In this document: one piece after another, positions 48,936 through 59,750 of the stretch | How the letters are laid out: each line of letters opens with the position of its first letter | Position numbering within the stretch: position 1 is the first letter of the stretch | Source of the DNA: Hsuehochloa calcarea | Lineage: Eukaryota > Streptophyta > Magnoliopsida > Poales > Poaceae | DNA: 64,000 nt | Reading direction: 5' to 3' | Assembly: GCA_036346395.1 (NCBI GenBank) | Contig: CM070601.1 | Location: 16,365,763-16,429,762, forward strand | Translations under genes and position numbers: made by a program | Notes under the pieces: generated by a model | Told to the model about the DNA's origin: nothing | What the model saw: only the letters and a program-made list of their open reading frames with translations | Databases searched by the model: none

Positions 48936-49276
48936 GGCGGGAAAACGAAAATTTGCACATAATGGCGGGCTCCCGAAAATATCTCTATATTAACAGAGTC
49001 ATTCATCTCCCCCTTTGCCATCTCCATTTCTTCCTTTGCCATTTCTCCCCCTCTGTCATTTCTCCTCTGGCCTCCCTACCGCGGCCTCCTCCACCTCCTC
49101 TACCTCGCCCAAGCCTCGTCGCCGCCGGCCTCCCACGACCTCGTCGCCCCCGGCCTCCTCTACTTCATCGCCCCCGGCCTCCTCTACTTCGTCGGCCCGT
49201 CCTCCCCTGAGTTCGTGCTGCGGCCTATCACGACACAAATATTTAGACGGTTCACCGTGCGTACTGGTTTAGAACC

Positions 49277-50482
49277 GTGGAGACAACGCCCGTGGAGTCG
49301 TCGCCAAAGAAACAAGAAAAGTGTGTCGAGTCGTCTTCCTGGAAGACAACTAGCACGAATGGCGCTAAGGACAAATCAAAGAAGGTTAAGGCGCATCACA
49401 AGCCCGGGACATTCTCCCTCGAAATGATGTTGGTCTTCGACACAGCATTACACCGCATTGGTTTGGCTTGCCAGACTTTGCATGCCAGGTACATATGGCA
49501 GACCGACGAGGCAAGGGAAGAACGGCCTACTGGATTCACTATCAGCTACAATGAGAACCATTTCCACCACAAGCCGGGCTACTTCGCCGTGTGCTTCGAA
49601 GACTTATTTGTTCTATTGAATCTCGATGCCCTCGACACCTCACTTCTACGATGTTGTACACTGCAAGTGTGTACAATCGAGTTCTACATTCACGCAATGC
49701 CGATAAATGTCATAACTCATTGCTTATGTATAGATACATGATACAACAAGCCCGACGATGGCGACAACTGGTGGATTTCCTTGACCCACATTTGACCTCA
49801 CAGCAATGCATCCGCGAAGACGCAAACTACGTTGAGAAGTACAGAACGAAGGGATTGCATACGCACCGCAACAAAGACTACATACTAGTGCCCTATAACC
49901 ATGGGTAAGTGCTTTACTACTTGCTATACAAATTTTATTTGTTTTTTATACACAACACGAACTTAGGTTTAATGACTAAAGCGACATACATGAGTAGGTG
50001 GTACTGGGTCCTTTTAGTCATTGTAGCAAAGTGGTACAAGGTAATATACCTTGATTCCCTAGTCAATAACAACTACGACTTCACCCTTGTACAAAAAGTA
50101 CTCGACAGGTATACTCATTTCCTCCATACGTAACTCCATTATAATATTCCTTCATTTGAAATGTTCGAGTATAACTTTTTGGAATCACATAGGTCATTTA
50201 GCCCCTATGCTGCCAAGGGAGGGACACATAATGAGTCGGGTGCCAAACTGCGATGCAGGACGTGATTTTCGGTACCTGCTACAGCACAATAATCCAATAT
50301 CACACTTTGTAACCTGGCCTCTCGAACTGACTATACCTATATCCTATATCACACTTCTATTTTTGCGGTGCCACCAGCAACTACGTCAAGGCAACATATG
50401 TGCATTCTATGTTTGTCGTCATATGATGGAAATCACGAGTGCTAAGACGAAGGATCCAGAGGTTTGTCAGTCAATCTCTTAA
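49277..50482 (+). pseudogene. CACTA-associated Ulp1-like (C48) cysteine protease remnant
   Basis: After a Lys/Ser-rich start (METTPVESSPKKQ) come GFTISYNENHFHHKPGYFAV and QQCIREDANYVEKYRTK. Then comes RNKDYILVPYNHG (49868-49906). After an intron-like gap the sequence resumes at about 50002 with YWVLLVIVAKWYKVIYLDSL and NNNYDFTLVQKVLD, and near 50385 GNICAFYVCRHMMEITSAKT. These are the His (YNHG), Asp (YLDS) and Cys (GNICAFYV) neighbourhoods of the C48/Ulp1 fold, found in many plant CACTA and Mutator-like elements. Ulp1 proteases cleave SUMO; the role in transposons is not established. Several frameshifts and stops, plus the dinucleotide run after it, mean it is not functional. Confidence 0.8.
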
Positions 50483-50499
50483 AAATTATTTCATAATTA

Positions 50500-50503
<4 letters not shown>

Positions 50504-50574
<71 letters not shown>
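50504..50574. repeat. (AT)n(GT)n compound microsatellite
   Basis: An alternating AT run passes directly into a GT run of about 18 repeats. It lies at the end of the Ulp1-like remnant. Confidence 0.95.
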
Positions 50575-50576
<2 letters not shown>

Positions 50577-50934
50577 ACTACTTTACTCTTGCTAGCGACA
50601 GGGCATGAAAAATACCAGAAAGTAGCTTCCATTTGGACTTGCTGGTGAAAGTTCGAGGACTGTTCTCCACCTTCATCACGGGGGAGATCACTAAAGAGAG
50701 TGGATAGTTTTACACTGACGACTCTGATTTATTGTAATTCACTTTGAGTTGTAATCAAATCACTTTGTAATTATATCATTAAAGTGACTTTGTAATTGAT
50801 ATTGAGTTTTTAAATCACTTTGAGTTGTTCTATATCAAATTAGTTGTGATATATCTGTATTCTGTTTGCTTATTTTTAGAGGGCATGGCTAGCATTTTCT
50901 GAGGCTAGCCGAAAAAATAAAATATATTTAGGTA

Positions 50935-51519
50935 TAGAACGAAGTATCACAGAAGGTTTTGTAGAATAAACCGTCTGTGAATGATACTCACAGACAGCTA
51001 CTACTAACAACCATATGTGATATGTATACAATCACAGACAACTACTACTAACACCCGTCTGTAATATGTATCCAATCACAGATGGCTACCACCAACAACT
51101 GTTTGTGATATGTCGCATATCATAGACAACTACTATCAAAAACTGTCTCTGATATACTACATATCACAGACGATTTTTGGTGGAAACCGTCTGTGATAGT
51201 AGGCTTTCATAGACGGTTTCTACAAAAACTCGCCTGTGATATCCCACATATCACAGACGGTTTTTTGGTTGAAATCGTCTGTGATAGTAGGCTTTCACAT
51301 ACGGTTTCAACAAAAAACCATCTGTACTATGTGAGATATCATAAACGGTTATTTGTTGAAACTATTTGTGAAGGCCTACTATCATAGACGGTTTCTACCA
51401 AAAACCTTCTGTGTTGTGACTTTTCACAAATGGCTCACAACCCGTCTGTGATGACCGCATGTTATCACATACTCATAGATTTAGACGGTTCAAAAACCGT
51501 CTATGTTGATAGTTTGGAA
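50935..51519. repeat. CACTA 3' subterminal repeat array 3
   Basis: Many inverted copies of CACAGACGGTTT and AAACCGTCTGTGAT, spaced about 30-40 bases, run up to the right TIR. This is the expected position of the right subterminal region. The start (TATCACAGAAGGTTTTGTAG) parallels the junction words at 37207 and 38646. Confidence 0.9.
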
Positions 51520-51549
51520 CAGTCTGTGATGACCTTCTCTGTAGTAGTG
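51520..51549 (-). other. Right terminal inverted repeat of the CACTA element
   Basis: Read inward from the end: CACTACTACAGAGAAGGTC, the canonical CACTA start, followed by ATCACAGACTG. The next three plus-strand bases are ATG. In the minus sense the Copia integrase codons GTCCCTCAGTATACCAT run straight into CACTAC, so this boundary is exact. Confidence 0.92.
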
Positions 51550-51552
51550 ATG

Positions 51553-53330
51553 GTATACTGAGGGACAATCCCACATTCCTCTAGGAATCAAGCAAAAGGT
51601 CCTGGATGTTGTTCACCTGACCCGTCATTTCTACCATAGTATTTTCTACCACGGTTAGATTGAACATCCTTAATTCTTTTGCCATGTTGGTATTCCACCT
51701 TAGACTTAAAATTTTTAAACATAGGGACTGTGACTTCTCATGAATAAGATAAATATAACCATATCGCGAGAAGTCGTCTATGAACGCGATAAATACCTTT
51801 GGCCATTCCATGAAGCCGTAGGGAATGGGTTGCATATATCCGTATGTATTAGTTCTAAGACATCTGAAGCTCTATTAGCACTTAACTTCCTCATGTTTGT
51901 CTATTTCCCCTTAATACAATTAGCACAAATATTGAAATCTATGAAATCCAGGGGATCTAAAATTCCTTCTGACACAAGCCTCTTAATTCTCTACATGGAG
52001 ATATGACCTAAACACTTATGCCACAAGGAATTGAATTCTCATTTGAAAATTTCCTCTTTATACCATGAGAAACCATATGCAAGACTTCATTATATGAGGC
52101 AATAGTATCAAGCAAGTACCTATTGTCATGCCAAATTAAAGAATCAGTACAGACTTTGTTGGAATTCGAAAAAAGACTAAATAAACTATTTCTGAAAGAA
52201 CAATTATAAGATGATTTGTCCAATACAGAAATAGAAACTAAATTTCGCTTAAAAGACCGTACAATATAAGTCTATTTCAAATCCATATAATATCTAGTTT
52301 TAACATCAACCAAATGTGCATATAGCCTCAACTTCCACCTTCTTGCCATCGCCCACATAGATGAATCTTTCAGCATCACTTGGCTTTCGGCAGTTCAGGT
52401 AACCTTGCATTGACACACTGATGTTAGATGTTTCACCGGAGTCTAACCACCAAGTGTGTTCAGATACAGAAGTTAAGTTAACCTCAGAGTTAACCGTAGC
52501 AAAAATTGTACCATTCTTTGCACGCCAAGCATGATATTTGGTACAATCTTTCTTTACGTGACCATCCTTCTTACAAAAGAAATAAGATATTTCAGCCTCT
52601 TGTTTATTCTGTTTCTTTTTTATGGATGGCTCACTTATAGTTTCCTTGCTCCTTCTCTTGTTATTCTTGACTTTAGGGGCCATAGCCAAATGAGCACTTT
52701 CTGTTCTATCTTGTTTCCATCTATTCTCGACTTGCACACAATAGAAGATACATTAAGGGGCCATTTGTCCTTTCGACGGTTATAGCTTACCTTGAACTGA
52801 TTAAAGTGTGCAGAAAGGGATATCAGAATTAAATGCACAAGCAAATATTTAGATAGCTCTAACTTGAGTACCTTTAATTTTGAAACAAGATGAGATATTT
52901 CCATAATATGCTCTCTTATGTTTACTTTACCTTTATATTTCATTGAGATATGTTTTGCCAAAAGTGTACTTGTTTCACCTTTTCATTTTTGGCAAACATT
53001 TGCTCAAGACTGTCAAGGAAGCCCTTAGCTGTAGTAGCCTGTTCCGATGTGCTATCCCGAAAAACCTCCAGAACAACACGCGTCATGATCATTAGACTCA
53101 TGCGATTTGAACGATCCCACTTCTCAAACTCCATCTTTTCCTTAATGGAGCTGTTAGCCACAAGAGCGGCAGGTTGTTCTTTACGGAGTGTAAGGTCTAG
53201 ATCTATTACCCCAAGAACGATCAAAATATTATCTTTCCGTTCTTTAAAGTTTGCACCAGTAAGCATAGGTATAGAATTGATGCTAGTAGAAATATTGGAA
53301 GCAAGATTTGCAATTGAAATAAAAGAATGA
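51553..53330 (-). pseudogene. Copia gag-protease-integrase remnant (element A), truncated by CACTA
   Basis: Minus-strand Copia polyprotein with many frame breaks. Gag: MLTGANFKERKDNILIVLG, EKMEFEKWDRSNRMSL, EQMFAKNEKVKQVHF and MKYKGKVNIREHIMEISHLV. Zinc knuckle: CKKDGHVKKDC. Protease: WWLDSGETSNIS, with DSGETS where the family has DSGATS. After it come YVGDGKKVEVEAI and the pre-integrase block SLIWHDNRYLLDTI. Integrase: FIAFIDDFSRYGYIYLIHEK. It stops at the CACTA boundary (51549) in the block that family members continue as VPQYTMP. RT and RNase H are missing. Gag packages RNA, and the protease and integrase process and insert the element. It is dead. Confidence 0.88.
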
Positions 53331-54656
53331 ATAAATGCTCACATCATGATATGAATAAAATACTTAATGTTTGATTCAAAATTTGGTATATTCCATCACG
53401 CAAGATACCTATCACTACATTAATATTTAGTTTTTGGACAGAAATATTAGCTTGCAAGTGGTAACCTTGATGTAGCAATCAAATACTAATAGTAAATCCC
53501 ATCAAGCAATATGCCTTACTTTGGTCTGACTTATTGTCCACATGGAAACTTGATTATTGTTACATATTTGTTGCAACAGTTGCATATATAATTAGGCCAA
53601 ATGCTGACTTTTCTTTGGGCCAGTCAATAGATGCATGAATTATACATACAAAAAATGTCTAGTTATTCTGAATAAATTAATCTACATTACAAAAGGTTGC
53701 TTTGGCAACATATAACTTCAATTAACCTATGCATAACACTAGCTAGCCAGATTATGAATCAATACAATCATTCTTCAAAAGAGGATATATCATAAGAGTC
53801 CACAATTCATACCATAATGCGTGATCTAATCCTCATTATGCGAAGATGGTAATTGCATTTAAATTATGAAACCAGAACCTACTTTTGCTGGAGTTCATAT
53901 CAGAGAACATAACTAAATGCAAGACAATCAAAATTAACCTCAGAAATGAGATAAACTGAAATTGCTGGAAAAAACAATAATGCAAAGGCCTAATCGCAAA
54001 TAAACCATATGCATAAACTTTAAGAAAAAAAACTCAAAACTGAGAACGACTAATCTTTGGGATTTACTGTTGCCGAAGCGGCAGCGCATCGAGGGCGGTG
54101 GCTGGCGGGTGCTAGCACAGCTGGTGACGGCAGCCGAAAACCGGAGGGCGCACGGCTTATGCAGAGGCAGCAGAAGGGAGGGCGAGCGGCGCAGATGGCC
54201 GCGAAAGAGGTCATTGAACTCTCAGTGCACACGGAGGTAGCAGAGGCCTGAGGGCTCTCGGCGCATGCAGAGGCGGCAGAGGCCAGAGGGCAGTCAGCGC
54301 ATGTAGAGGCGGGGGGGGCAACGGAGGCCTGAGGGCAGTCGGCACATGCAGGGGCGGTGGAAGCCCAAGGGCGCTTAGCGCACGCGGAGCCAGTGGAAAC
54401 CGGATGATGCTCGGCGCATGCGGAGGGCGGCGCGGGGACGGAATCCAGAGGGGCGGCGCGTGGGCGGAATCCAGAGGGGCGGCGCGCGGCACCCGAGCAG
54501 ATCCGCTGGGGAAAGACGTTCAGCAGCAGATGCAAAAAAAAAACGATCCGAAAGAGACCGATCCCGCAGTGGTGTGGGGGGACGCATAGCAGCGAAGCAA
54601 TATTAGATCAGAAGGAAAAACCACCAGAACAGGTTGCAAAACACACACATACATAT
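53331..54656 (-). other. 5' leader of Copia element A, with 39-bp-type tandem repeats
   Basis: Between the primer-binding site and gag. 53340-54040 is AT-rich with nothing recognisable. 54050-54535 is GC-rich and carries six or seven degenerate repeats of about 36-45 bases (54160-54430). In one minus-strand frame they read as a Cys/Ala-rich repeat, for example ACADCPQASVAPPAS and ACAESPQASATS. The frame resembles no known protein and may not be translated. Confidence 0.6.
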
Positions 54657-54670
54657 GCTCTGATACCAAT
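54657..54670 (-). other. Primer-binding site of Copia element A
   Basis: Minus strand ATTGGTATCAGAGC, complementary to the 3' end of initiator tRNA-Met as in most Copia elements, directly next to the LTR end TCTAACA. Confidence 0.9.
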
Positions 54671-55285
54671 TGTTAGACCAAAAATAATCTTGACTAGAAG
54701 ATTGAAACTAAAAGAAACAATATATCATATGTGGTAATTGCAACACCCAATACAATATGTAAACGCGGAAGCATACCTGATGAAGATGCCATTGACTTGA
54801 TCTGAAGCAGTAGATGGACAAGCGCTCAATCTACCTAGGTTAGGTCTTTCTCATCAAGAGGTAATCCAAAATTCTCCAACTACAGATGGAGATAGGTGGT
54901 ATGGCATGTGTTACCTTGCTGAAAGGATCTGACTCTTATTTATAGTCTTTAGTGTATAATCATATCTCATCCCATAATTAGAGATAGATTCCAAACATGT
55001 CTCTACACAGATTAAATTCAAGTCCATATTTTTCTTAATAGATACTCGGACTTTTGATAAATATTTTATTTGATCACTTTATATATTTGAGCCAAACCAA
55101 AAGATAGATAGCTAATATGTATATAAACTCATGTAGGTTCACATAATAGAAAATTAATCCAATATGGACCGCCATTGATGAGTTGATAGTTGAAAGCACA
55201 AACGAGCTGCTACGCTTGTGGTCGAATAATCCCACATGTAAGGGCTGAGCTTTAGCGAATTTAATTTGTGCCCTAGGGTGTTACA
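54671..55285 (-). repeat. Copia LTR shared by two internal domains
   Basis: On the minus strand it starts TGTAACACCCTAGGG (55285) and ends GGTCTAACA (54671), about 615 bp. The downstream side carries the primer-binding site of element A. The upstream side, 50 bases away, carries the polyprotein end of element B with a purine-rich TTTAGGGGATTG stretch between. The flanks (ACCGT at 55286) match no duplication that I could find. A truncated relative is at 35873-36083. Confidence 0.75.
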
Positions 55286-55335
55286 ACCGTCCATTTGAAT
55301 CAATCCCCTAAATTCTGCACTTGTCTAAGTCTTAT

Positions 55336-58300
55336 CATTCCAATTCCACGTATGCACCTTTCAAAACTAGGCACTGAAGTGACTTAGTGAATAAATCTGC
55401 AAGATTTTCACATGACTTAGTATGCAAGACTTTAATTTCGTCCATCTTTTGCATTTCGTGAGCATAGAAGAACTTGGGATTGATATGTTTTGTAAGGGGA
55501 CTCTTCACATAACCAATTTACTCTTGTGCGACGCAAGTCGCATTATCTTCAGAGATAATAGTGGGGTTTGCACTAGATTCAATCCACATGATCGCCGGAT
55601 GTGGTGAATCATCCGCCAAGCCAAGCACATTCTTGTGAGGCCTCGTAACGCTATGATTTTTGAGTGGTTCGTCAAGTCGATACAAGACTTTGCTTAGACG
55701 ATTTTCACGGAATTACAGCCCACCACATAGGAATACATAGCCTGCTTATGACTTGGTTGTATGTGGGTCCGACAGAACCCAACATCTCGCATAGTCATTC
55801 ATACACAAGTCTTAGTTCTTTCAGAGAATAGACTAAGTTCTTTGCTTTCTTGGAGGTAACGGAAGATGTCCATTATTTCACGCCAATGCCTTTGGTAGGT
55901 TCTCGTACTATACCTTACTAATAGGTTTACGGTAAATGCAATGCCCGATCTAGTACAGTTTGCTAAAACATAAGTGCTCCTCTCGCACTCGGTATGAGAA
56001 TTTTGGTCCCGTGACTTCCTCCCCTCTTCTTTAGATCTCAGACGGGTCCTTGTCTTGCTGCAAGGATCTCCGACCATCGGCACTTTCAAGGATATGCCTT
56101 TTCAAAGCCGAACCTTTTCAACACTTTACGAGCGTAGGTTGGTGATGTACTAGAATCTCTTCCGGATATGCTCAAGCCGCAAGCCTAGGCGATTTGGTTT
56201 GATCCAAATCTTTTATTTGAACTCGACTCGGTAAGAGCTTGATTTCTTAATACCTTCGAGGTTCCAATGATATTCGAGATCATCTTTATACACCGAGATT
56301 TATACAAAATCCATCCCAGGATCGTCGATAAATACACAGGATAATTCTCATTGTTCGTGTAGCCTTTCTTGCATAGAAAGTCGCTCGAGCGATTATACCA
56401 CATTCTGCTCGATTGCTTGATCCATACAAAGACTTTACGAAGTTGCACATCGTATAGATTTCTATTCGCTCTATCTTGGTTCGGACAGGTACATTCGGTA
56501 TCTTCATATAAATGTCCGAATTCAAATTTCCATAAAGGTATGCAGTTACCACATCCATCAATTTCACTTCTAACTTCCAAGTTTGCTGCCATTGAGATAA
56601 ATATCTAAAGGTAATTCCGCCCATGACCGGGGAATAGGTTTCTTCATAACAATCTCTCGGACGTTGAGTGAAACCTTGTGCAACGAGCCTTGCTTCTTTC
56701 ATTTCTCTTTCGAACAAATACCCACTTATGCCCTACAGGGTGCACATGGGGAGGTGTGCAGCTTACAGGCCCAAACACCTCTCTTTTATTCAAAGAGAAC
56801 GATTCAGTTTCTATTGCCTTCTTCCAATCTTCTTAATCTGACCTTTTCTTATATTCAACGAGCGATGCAGGCTCTGGATCAAGATTGATGATTGTGACAA
56901 TTTTCTTTGCAACATTGGCTGTTGGCTTATTCATAGATTCTCCCAAGATCATAAAGTTTATAGCTATGTCTTCAAGGGGCGATATTTCTAATGCTTCTAT
57001 TTGCTTATCGCTACTTTCAATTGCAGGGCAAGTCCCTTTAGTTTTTCAGCTCCGATGTGTGCGCACACATCCATGCTGATGTCTCCCTTCATGGGGATGT
57101 TCAATTCTAGTATGCCTTTTCCGAAGGTTCCACACCGTGCAGTCTCAACTGCTCCCTTCCGATTCTGGGTACTTTGGTGATCGGTCAGTGTCAAGTCCTT
57201 CTCATCCTTTTCACCAGCGCCCCTAAGTTATTTGGATTCGAGGGACCGGAGTTCTCGTCCTTTCAGAGGCCTTAGGACGGGATTAGGGATACCTTCATCG
57301 GTATTTCAACCCTCTCCGGTGCATTGCGTACATGCATATGCGACTTGGTCACGCTCTTCAAATCACTAAAGTGGTTAGGCGGTTGATTCGCTAATGCTTA
57401 CAAATCAATTATCTTCCGATCGCAATTATTTTCTAGACTTCAATTGTCTTCTAGACTTATCTATTTGCTTCACTAGTGCGCGGGTCATATGCATGGATTT
57501 CAATTATCTTCTAGACTTCAATTATCTTCTGGACTTCTCTATTTCTCGACATTTTACATCAAGGGTTGATTTCCTCCCTAATGACGAAATAATTCTCATC
57601 TAATATGCTATCGTGAAAGGCGGTCGCATGCAAATCTCTAGTCGTGGGGTCCAAATACCGATTATGGATGATGTCTCATAACCAACGTATATCCCAGACT
57701 TTTAGAGAGTGCCCATTTCAGTTTGCTGTGGTGGTGGTATAGGTGCATAAACCTTGCAACCAAACCTTCAAAGATGGGAAAATTTCATTGTTGACCCTTG
57801 CGCTAGTTGCATAGGTGAATGGATGTTATATGTCGGTGGTCTAAAATTGATGAGAGTTGCTGCGTGCAGGACTGCGTGTCCACAATATGTAGTTGGTAAA
57901 TAACAATTACGCTAGTCCATTCAGGTGTGGACATGCGATGCAGGATGCTCAATTTTAATTCTCATTTTCACACAATAATCATCATATGCCCTTGAAGTAA
58001 ATTCTCCGGCGTTGTCTATTCCGTGGACTTCACATGATGATAAGGAAATTATTCTTAATGTTAATTATCTACGAGATTAGCTTTGCGAAGCGGGGTTTCT
58101 CGTAGACATTAAACAAACGTATGCGGCCGCTTCGAGGAAGCATCGATAAGCACCATAAAATACCTAAATGACCCTTATAGGGCTGTTTAGGACCGCAAAT
58201 GTCTCCTGGATACGGTCCAGAATGCGAGGATTTCGTCCTTTACTTTCGAGTAGAGGGTCTAGTAGTCGGTTTCCGATGGTACATGCAGGCACACAAAATC

Positions 58301-59750
58301 TTCAAGATTCGGAAGTTCTTTAAATTGACACTATGTCCTGTGAATTGTTAATTATATTTCTCATCATCCTAAGACCTAAGTGACATAATCTATCATGCCG
58401 TAGATAGAAGAGGTTTAGAGCTTCTAAATATAGTTTTCGAGGCGAGATAAATTTGCAAATGCCTTAATATTAGTGTAGTATAGCCCATTTTCAAATGAAG
58501 GAAGTCATTCTAATACCAAATTTTTTTTTTCGTCACGCTCTGTAATGAGCAGGTATTCCTTACCATGCTCTTCTTCAGTTGTTAGCGCGAATATCCTTGA
58601 GAGTTCTAGTCGATTATGGGCACAACATGGCTTCTTTAATGACCAAAGTTGTGTCCGTCGGAGTATAATTGTGGCCTTTCACGAGCCTATTATACATGTA
58701 TCGTCGTCTGCGATTGTCGTAAGGCTACGAGCATTCTTACTGATCGACTGAAAAAAAATCCATATCTCTCAAGGTGGTATTCATTGTGCCGCTACCTGCT
58801 AAGCACACTTCCTCCATAGGGCGCTACATGCGATCTAATATAATGTACTTTATTAATATGTAGCAGAAATCCAGCAACACATAAAATAAAAATACTTGGA
58901 TATTAGAACATAACTTGCTATCATAAATACGGAAATATAAGTCTTGCAGACTCATCATAAGAATTTAATGCTTTGCTCTTCTAGAGCCTACAACCATTAT
59001 TCAAAAGTTCATCACAATCACAAAATGCAAGTGACTGTAAAAGGATCTAAGTGCAATCGTGCACTAGATCGAATCAGCGAAGTATTCGTAAACTTCGCCT
59101 CAATCTGCTACATGACGATCTTCTCCTCTTGGGCAATTACGGTTGTGGCCGCTGCTATGTCCAAAGGAGGGATGATGGGGGCTGCTACTAGGCTTTCCAT
59201 ATCCATAAGTGCAACTAATGGGTGTGGATCTTCCGTGCCTGCAATGGTGAGGTGTGCCTCATGCTATCCTTTGCCCTTTTCTTAGATCAGAAACACCAAT
59301 TACGTGCGACTCACGACCTTACCCTTCTTGCCCTTCTCCTTCGTGAGAGGCTTCATCACCTGTAGTGCTAGTATTGGCTTCATGGCCAATATTGCTACTA
59401 GGTGGTCGTGAGATGTAGTTCTTCCTTAGAACATCATCTTGAGCTTCCGCAATTTTCATGATGTCAATCACCTGGGGCATACTACTTGTAGCCATTTTGA
59501 CAATAATGCGTGCAGATTGCACCGCATTCGGGTAAAGGTAGAGAGGGTCTTGTCAATCTTCTGCTCATTCGTGATTACCTTATCACGAGTTGAAGATCAG
59601 ACAAATTCGCCATCTTGGGCCAACTCTTTCGAACTTCTGGTTCGTGATGCCACCATTTTTCATATTAATGCAAAAAGTTCATAGGTTACTTCTTTGGTAA
59701 TTTACATAAAATGGTTGCAAAATTCTCATATTGCTCGTCGAACTTCCAAC
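55336..59750 (-). pseudogene. Copia polyprotein remnant (element B), heavily frameshifted
   Basis: Minus-strand blocks in order. A Gag-like N-terminus at about 59500-59340 (MPQVIDIMKIAEAQDDVLRK, NYISRPPSSNIGHEA). Integrase at about 58030-57630 (DNAGEFTSRAYDDYC, then HPASHVHT, CGHAVLHAATLINFRPPTYN, RRFGCKVYAPIPPPQQTEMG, GIYVGYETSSII). RT at 56700-56290 (ARLVAQGFTQRP, YEETYSPVMGGITFRYL, LMDVVTAYLYGNLNSDIYMK, KSLYGS, MWYNR). An RT/RNase H connection at about 55990-55850 (YVLANCTRSGIAFTVNLLVR, REIMDIFRYLQ). RNase H tail (KSCENLADLFTKSL, 55376-55425), stop near 55336. Frameshifts and stops occur throughout. This differs in sequence from element A's own pol, so two elements are present. Confidence 0.88.

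Noticed and set aside
36166..51552. A matching 3-bp duplication for the whole CACTA region
   Set aside because: Flanks are GAT and ATG. Three bases are too few to excuse a mismatch, so a single intact insertion from 36169 to 51549 is not claimed.
35868..55290. Pairing the truncated LTR at 35873 with the LTR at 54671 as the two ends of Copia element A
   Set aside because: Orientation and family fit, but the outer 5-bp flanks (TTGAC and ACCGT) do not match and the intervening RT and RNase H are absent, so it remains only a possibility.
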